Source: CAVVEC01 sp963770485
GTDB lineage: Bacteria; Acidobacteriota; Terriglobia; Terriglobales; Acidobacteriaceae
Direction of reading: 5' to 3'
DNA: 64,000 nt
Assembly: GCA_963770485.1 (NCBI GenBank)
Contig: CAVYPX010000012.1
Coordinates: 186,001 to 250,000, forward strand
Under the pieces are notes generated by a model. That model searched no databases and was not told the DNA's origin. It was given only the letters and a program-made list of their open reading frames with translations. Position numbers and translations under genes: made by a program. Shown piece by piece: positions 60,519 through 64,000 of this stretch. How positions within the stretch are numbered: the first letter of the stretch is position 1; each line of letters begins with the position of its first letter.

Positions 60519-62564
60519 GTGCGGATTATTCTGGTCGTTCTGATGTTGTGCACAGCTCTGGTAACGGCGCAGCCGCAACAACTGAACCTCATGCCGATGC
60601 CGACCGACGTGCGGATCGGCCCCGGTCAGCTCTTGATTGATTCTTCTTTTTCAGTGGGAATCAGCGGCCGCTCTGATGCGCGGTTGCAGCGGGCAATAGA
60701 ACTCTTCTTGCAGAACCTCCGGCGTCAAACCGGAATGTCTCCATTGGACGTGAAAGTGACGGATGCATCTGCGGCCAAGCTGGTGGTTCACAGCGAGCGC
60801 GGGAGTAAGAATGTACAGGAACTCGGCGAGGATGAATCCTATTCGCTGGAGATCACCAGCTCCGGCGCGAAACTCCAGGCAATTACGCCTCTGGGAATCA
60901 TGCACGGCTTGCAAACATTCCTGCAATTGGTGCAGATAGCTCCCCAAGGATTTGCCGTGCCGTCTGTCGTAATCCACGACAAACCGCGTTTTCCCTGGCG
61001 TGGATTGATGATCGACGTGAGCCGCCACTTCATCCCCCTTGACGTGCTCAAGCGCAATCTGGACGGGATGGCGGCCGTGAAGCTCAACGTATTCCACTGG
61101 CACCTTTCCGATGACCAAGGCTTCCGCATTGAGAGCAAGAAATTCCCGAAGCTGCAGGAGGCGGGTTCCGACGGACTTTACTACACGCAAGACGAAGTTC
61201 GCGATTTGATTGCGTACGCGCGCGATCGCGGTATTCGCATCGTGCCTGAGTTCGATATGCCGGGGCATAGCACCGCGTGGTTTGTGGGGTATCCCGAACT
61301 GGCCAGCGGCCCAGGACCTTATCACATCGAACGCAAGTGGGGCGTTTTCGATGCGGCGATGGATCCGACTCAGGAACGCACTTACAAGTTTCTTGACGAA
61401 TTCATCGGTGAGATGGCCCGGCTTTTTCCTGACCCGTATTTTCACATTGGCGGCGACGAGGTCAATGGCAAGCAGTGGGGCGCGAATCCGAAGATCCAGG
61501 AATTCATGCACGCGCATGGACTCAAGAACAATCGAGACCTTCAGGGCTATTTCAGCCAGCGCGTGCAAAAGATCGTAAAGAAACACGGGAAGACCATGAT
61601 CGGATGGGATGAGGTGTTGAGCCCGGACTTGCCCAAGGACATCGTCATACAGTCATGGCGGGGACAGGCGTCTCTGGCCGACGCGGCCGGACGGGGTTAT
61701 CGCGGGCTTCTTTCCTTTGGATATTATCTCGATCTGATCTGGCCGGCTTCGAGGCATTATGCGGTCGATCCCATGAGCGACGCCGCAAGCCTGAGCTTGG
61801 ATGAGCAACCGCGGATTCTCGGGGGCGAAGCTTGTATGTGGTCGGAATACGTGTCTCCGGAAAACATTGATTCACGCATATGGCCCCGGCTGGCGGCAAT
61901 CGCGGAACGGTTGTGGTCGGCGCAGGATGTGAAAGACACCGCTTCGATGTATCAACGTCTCGAAGTGATCAGCCGGTGGCTGGACTGGCTTGGACTCACC
62001 CACAATTCAAGTTATGAGCCGATGCTGCGCCGCATCGCAGGTTCAGATGATATTTCTGCGCTTCGTGTGCTTGCAGATGTTGTAGAACCGGTCAAGGACT
62101 ACACGCGCGAGGAAGTCGCTCTTGTAGAAGCAACAAGCCTCTCGCCGCTGAATCGCCTGATTGATGCGGCCCGGCCGGAGAGTGCGACCGCCCGGCATTT
62201 TGCCGAAATGGTGAATGCATTGCTCGCTGGCGGCGGAGATTCCGGCACGAAAGAGGAAATCAGAACCATGCTGATCCGCTGGCGTGACAATCAGGCGAGT
62301 CTGCAGCCGCTGGAGGCACAGTCTTTTCTCCTGAAGGAAGTCGTTCCGGTGTCCGAGAACCTTTCGGCTGTAGCTGGGGCCGGGTTGCAAGCAATGGACT
62401 ATTTGGCTCGCGGCGAGCGCGCACCAGACCCGTGGAAAACAGAGCATCTTGCGCGGATCGAGCAGGCGAAGAAGCCCGAGGCCCAACTGCTGCTCATGGT
62501 GGCGCCGTCGGTGCAGAGGCTGATTGAGGCGGCCGGTCAGAGCCCGCAGATGCCGGAGAAATAG
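60519..62564 (+). CDS. Beta-N-acetylhexosaminidase (GH20)
   Basis: 681 aa, GTG start after CGGAGAATGAATT. Signal peptide (MRIILVVLMLCTALVTAQ). The GH20b N-terminal domain (about 20-150) is followed by the catalytic barrel: FPWRGLMIDVSRHFIPLDVL, LNVFHWHLSDDQGFRIES, GIRIVPEFDMPGHSTAW, and the catalytic pair D313-E314 in HIGGDEVNGKQW. The later WPRLAAIAERLWS supplies the +1 site tryptophans. The C-terminal 150 residues are helical. It removes terminal GlcNAc from chitin oligomers, peptidoglycan fragments or glycans outside the cytoplasm. Confidence 0.95.
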   Translation: MRIILVVLMLCTALVTAQPQQLNLMPMPTDVRIGPGQLLIDSSFSVGISGRSDARLQRAIELFLQNLRRQTGMSPLDVKVTDASAAKLVVHSERGSKNVQELGEDESYSLEITSSGAKLQAITPLGIMHGLQTFLQLVQIAPQGFAVPSVVIHDKPRFPWRGLMIDVSRHFIPLDVLKRNLDGMAAVKLNVFHWHLSDDQGFRIESKKFPKLQEAGSDGLYYTQDEVRDLIAYARDRGIRIVPEFDMPGHSTAWFVGYPELASGPGPYHIERKWGVFDAAMDPTQERTYKFLDEFIGEMARLFPDPYFHIGGDEVNGKQWGANPKIQEFMHAHGLKNNRDLQGYFSQRVQKIVKKHGKTMIGWDEVLSPDLPKDIVIQSWRGQASLADAAGRGYRGLLSFGYYLDLIWPASRHYAVDPMSDAASLSLDEQPRILGGEACMWSEYVSPENIDSRIWPRLAAIAERLWSAQDVKDTASMYQRLEVISRWLDWLGLTHNSSYEPMLRRIAGSDDISALRVLADVVEPVKDYTREEVALVEATSLSPLNRLIDAARPESATARHFAEMVNALLAGGGDSGTKEEIRTMLIRWRDNQASLQPLEAQSFLLKEVVPVSENLSAVAGAGLQAMDYLARGERAPDPWKTEHLARIEQAKKPEAQLLLMVAPSVQRLIEAAGQSPQMPEK

Positions 62565-62583
62565 CGCGCGAGAAGCGGCGCGC
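62564..62583. terminator. GC hairpin between convergent genes
   Basis: Two GCGCGC arms with an 8-nt loop overlap the GH20 stop codon and precede the stop of the convergent gene. No T-run follows. Confidence 0.25.
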
Positions 62584-62612
62584 AGGTCGTAGCGAAAAGA
62601 GGAAAGCCGATT

Positions 62613-63353
62613 TTACTTCCACCAGAAGGAAGTGCCAACCAAGGCCAACACTTCAAGAACCGCGAGCGACACCCAGACCCGTTGGCGAAAACGAGAACGC
62701 CACAAGTCCCTTTTCAAATCGGCTTCCAGCACGTGAATGAACTCAACTTCCGCTGGATCGGGCTTGGGTAGGGGCGCGCCGACTCTGGGCTGCGGCGGTG
62801 CGTAGGCCGGCTTGGCCTTATCGGGCAAGAAAACCTTGGGTGTGCTGATCACCGAGGACCAGCGAGGCAGCAGCATCGGACCGGAAGCTGAGCCGGGATC
62901 CATGGGGCTTGAGGTCAACTGCAAGGGAGGCATTCTCTCCGGCGCGACCGTGTCGGCCAGGTTGCGCAGCAGCGAGGTCCACCACATCCGACTCATCTGG
63001 TCGCCAATCAATTCACCTACATCCACCGGGCGCGACTCCAATTCCAAGGGGGGCTGAGTCTCCGGCGAAATCACGTCGCCAAGGTTTGTGAACACGGTAC
63101 GGTACCAGGGCAGACTCACCATGTCGCCAGCCAGCATGCCTACGTCCACGGGGCGCGAGCTGAGGTGCAGCGGAGGCAGTTTCTCCGGCGCGAAGGTGTC
63201 CCGAAGATTGCCGAGCAACCTTCTCCACAGAGGGAGGTTCCAGCTGTCGGACAACAAAAGCTCAAGATCGTGGTCGCCGCTCTTCGACGGCTGATCGGGA
63301 GGCGGTTCGCCGGGAGAGTCGGGGCTAGTGGGCTGGGAGAACATTCTTCGCAT
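62613..63353 (-). CDS. Tail-anchored membrane protein with three internal repeats
   Basis: 246 aa. About 35-residue units occur three times (near 42-75, 82-112, 122-155). Each has W-x3-L-x-N-L-x-D-x5-P-E-x2-P-P-L-x-L, then in the first two SRPVDVG. A proline-rich linker (KPAYAPPQPRVGAPLPKPDP) leads to a charged helix and one C-terminal membrane helix (VWVSLAVLEVLALVGTSFWW). There is no signal peptide, so most of the protein should be cytoplasmic. Not recognised. The repeats could bind a common partner several times. Confidence 0.7.
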   Translation of the reverse strand: MRRMFSQPTSPDSPGEPPPDQPSKSGDHDLELLLSDSWNLPLWRRLLGNLRDTFAPEKLPPLHLSSRPVDVGMLAGDMVSLPWYRTVFTNLGDVISPETQPPLELESRPVDVGELIGDQMSRMWWTSLLRNLADTVAPERMPPLQLTSSPMDPGSASGPMLLPRWSSVISTPKVFLPDKAKPAYAPPQPRVGAPLPKPDPAEVEFIHVLEADLKRDLWRSRFRQRVWVSLAVLEVLALVGTSFWWK

Positions 63354-63490
63354 CCTTCTTCGCTGTTTAGAGTCGCATGGTCACAACTTGGACTCAGAAT
63401 TCGTTTTGCTTGAACTCTCGATTAGTTTAATACAGTTCTGCTGCGTGAGCGCAGCCTACGCGAGTGCCTTTGAATCGCGTATCTGCAGAG

Positions 63491-64000
63491 CTACGTCGTT
63501 CGTCTCAACACGTAAATCACCCAGGGAGGGATACTGGTTTCGTTCACCCACGCGTAGGACTCGTCACCCTTTGCCAGCGGCTTCACAACTTGGATGGCTT
63601 GCAGACTCGCTTCCCTATAAACCGCCCGATACGATTCGTCGGTCCAGAGGATGTCTTCGACAGGCCTCCCATCTTGGTGGTCGGTAACGATGATGTGCAC
63701 CACGTCACCGCTTCGAGCTGATGCGTTTTCCGGAAAATCCTTGGTCGTAAATGAAGCCCATTCGTGGGTGTAAATCTCGGGTGACGAAACCAGGTTGACG
63801 ATGGTCCCACTTGGCGTCAGTAGCTTTCCGAGGTCGCAAAGGATGCTTGCCTTCATCGCCCCAGGAATGTTGTCGAAGGTGAAAGCCGAGAGCACGAGGT
63901 CAAAGGCCCCAGCGTCAAGTTCGGCGAAATTGTCGCCCGGCACGAGACGGTAATCGCCGACAGGATCGACGCCGCGTGCGATCCGCAGCATGTCCTCTGA
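63491..64000 (-). CDS. SAM-dependent methyltransferase, 3' part (gene runs off the window)
   Basis: About 169 codons are visible, and the frame stays open to the window edge; the N-terminus with the SAM-binding glycine motif lies beyond 64000. What remains reads SEDMLRIARGVDPVGDYRLV, then FDLVLSAFTFDNIPGAMKAS and LGKLLTPSGTIVNLVSSPEI, the post-I, II and III motifs of class I methyltransferases. The substrate is unknown. An internal ATG at 63991 is within the fold and not the real start. Confidence 0.85.
   Translation of the reverse strand, partial: SEDMLRIARGVDPVGDYRLVPGDNFAELDAGAFDLVLSAFTFDNIPGAMKASILCDLGKLLTPSGTIVNLVSSPEIYTHEWASFTTKDFPENASARSGDVVHIIVTDHQDGRPVEDILWTDESYRAVYREASLQAIQVVKPLAKGDESYAWVNETSIPPWVIYVLRRTT

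Overview
The window looks like chromosome of an Acidobacteriota bacterium, probably class Terriglobia (Koribacter-like). The reasons are high G+C, a DNA-binding HTH-TPR sensor, GloVer- and HAF-repeat secreted proteins, many signal-peptide proteins of unknown function, and families of dispersed palindromic intergenic repeats. No rRNA, CRISPR array or replication origin was seen. There is one tRNA gene, tRNA-Val(CAC).

Layout. 0-10 kb: secreted protein, chromate transporter, AMMECR1-pgsA pair, a small AT-richer DUF2335 cassette with its own promoter/operator, glutamate dehydrogenase, xseA. 10-24 kb: TPR and cupin secreted proteins, a decayed Ser/Thr kinase N-lobe, trxB, a UBP zinc finger, proline dehydrogenase, an HTH-TPR sensor divergent from GloVer and HAF proteins, and an ECF sigma / anti-sigma / DUF3106 operon. 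24-27.2 kb: tRNA-Val with an integrase remnant at its 3' end, then a decayed island with a tandem pair of paralogous secreted proteins, a third secreted protein and an ArsR stub. 27-33 kb: secreted gluzincin-like protein and the ammonium module amt-glnK-glnD.

34.5-37.5 kb is the most striking region. It is a complete 2,996-bp IS1595-family transposon with 22/23-matching terminal inverted repeats and a perfect 8-bp target duplication. It carries three passenger genes: two overlapping membrane-protein genes and a P63C-domain gene coupled to the transposase. It landed downstream of an exopolysaccharide operon (acyltransferase, GT87, O-antigen ligase; 37.5-41.6 kb).

41.8-50.4 kb is a tripartite RND efflux locus on the minus strand: RraA-like protein, periplasmic adaptor, RND pump, small RPPPS protein, secreted protein, TolC, small membrane protein. 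A second RPPPS paralogue lies just upstream. 50.6-64 kb: a Mop-domain regulator divergent from an outer-membrane channel with a palindromic site between them, CocE-type hydrolase, DUF1624 protein, a LemA / unknown / frameshifted nucleotidyltransferase / TPM cluster, YheT hydrolase, FmdB zinc ribbon, GH20 hexosaminidase, a triple-repeat membrane protein, and a methyltransferase cut by the window end.

Functional links visible here: NH4+ uptake and nitrogen signalling (amt-glnK-glnD, with gdhA elsewhere), envelope sugar synthesis, multidrug efflux, and envelope-stress type sigma control. Functional names come from reading motifs by eye; no database search was run.
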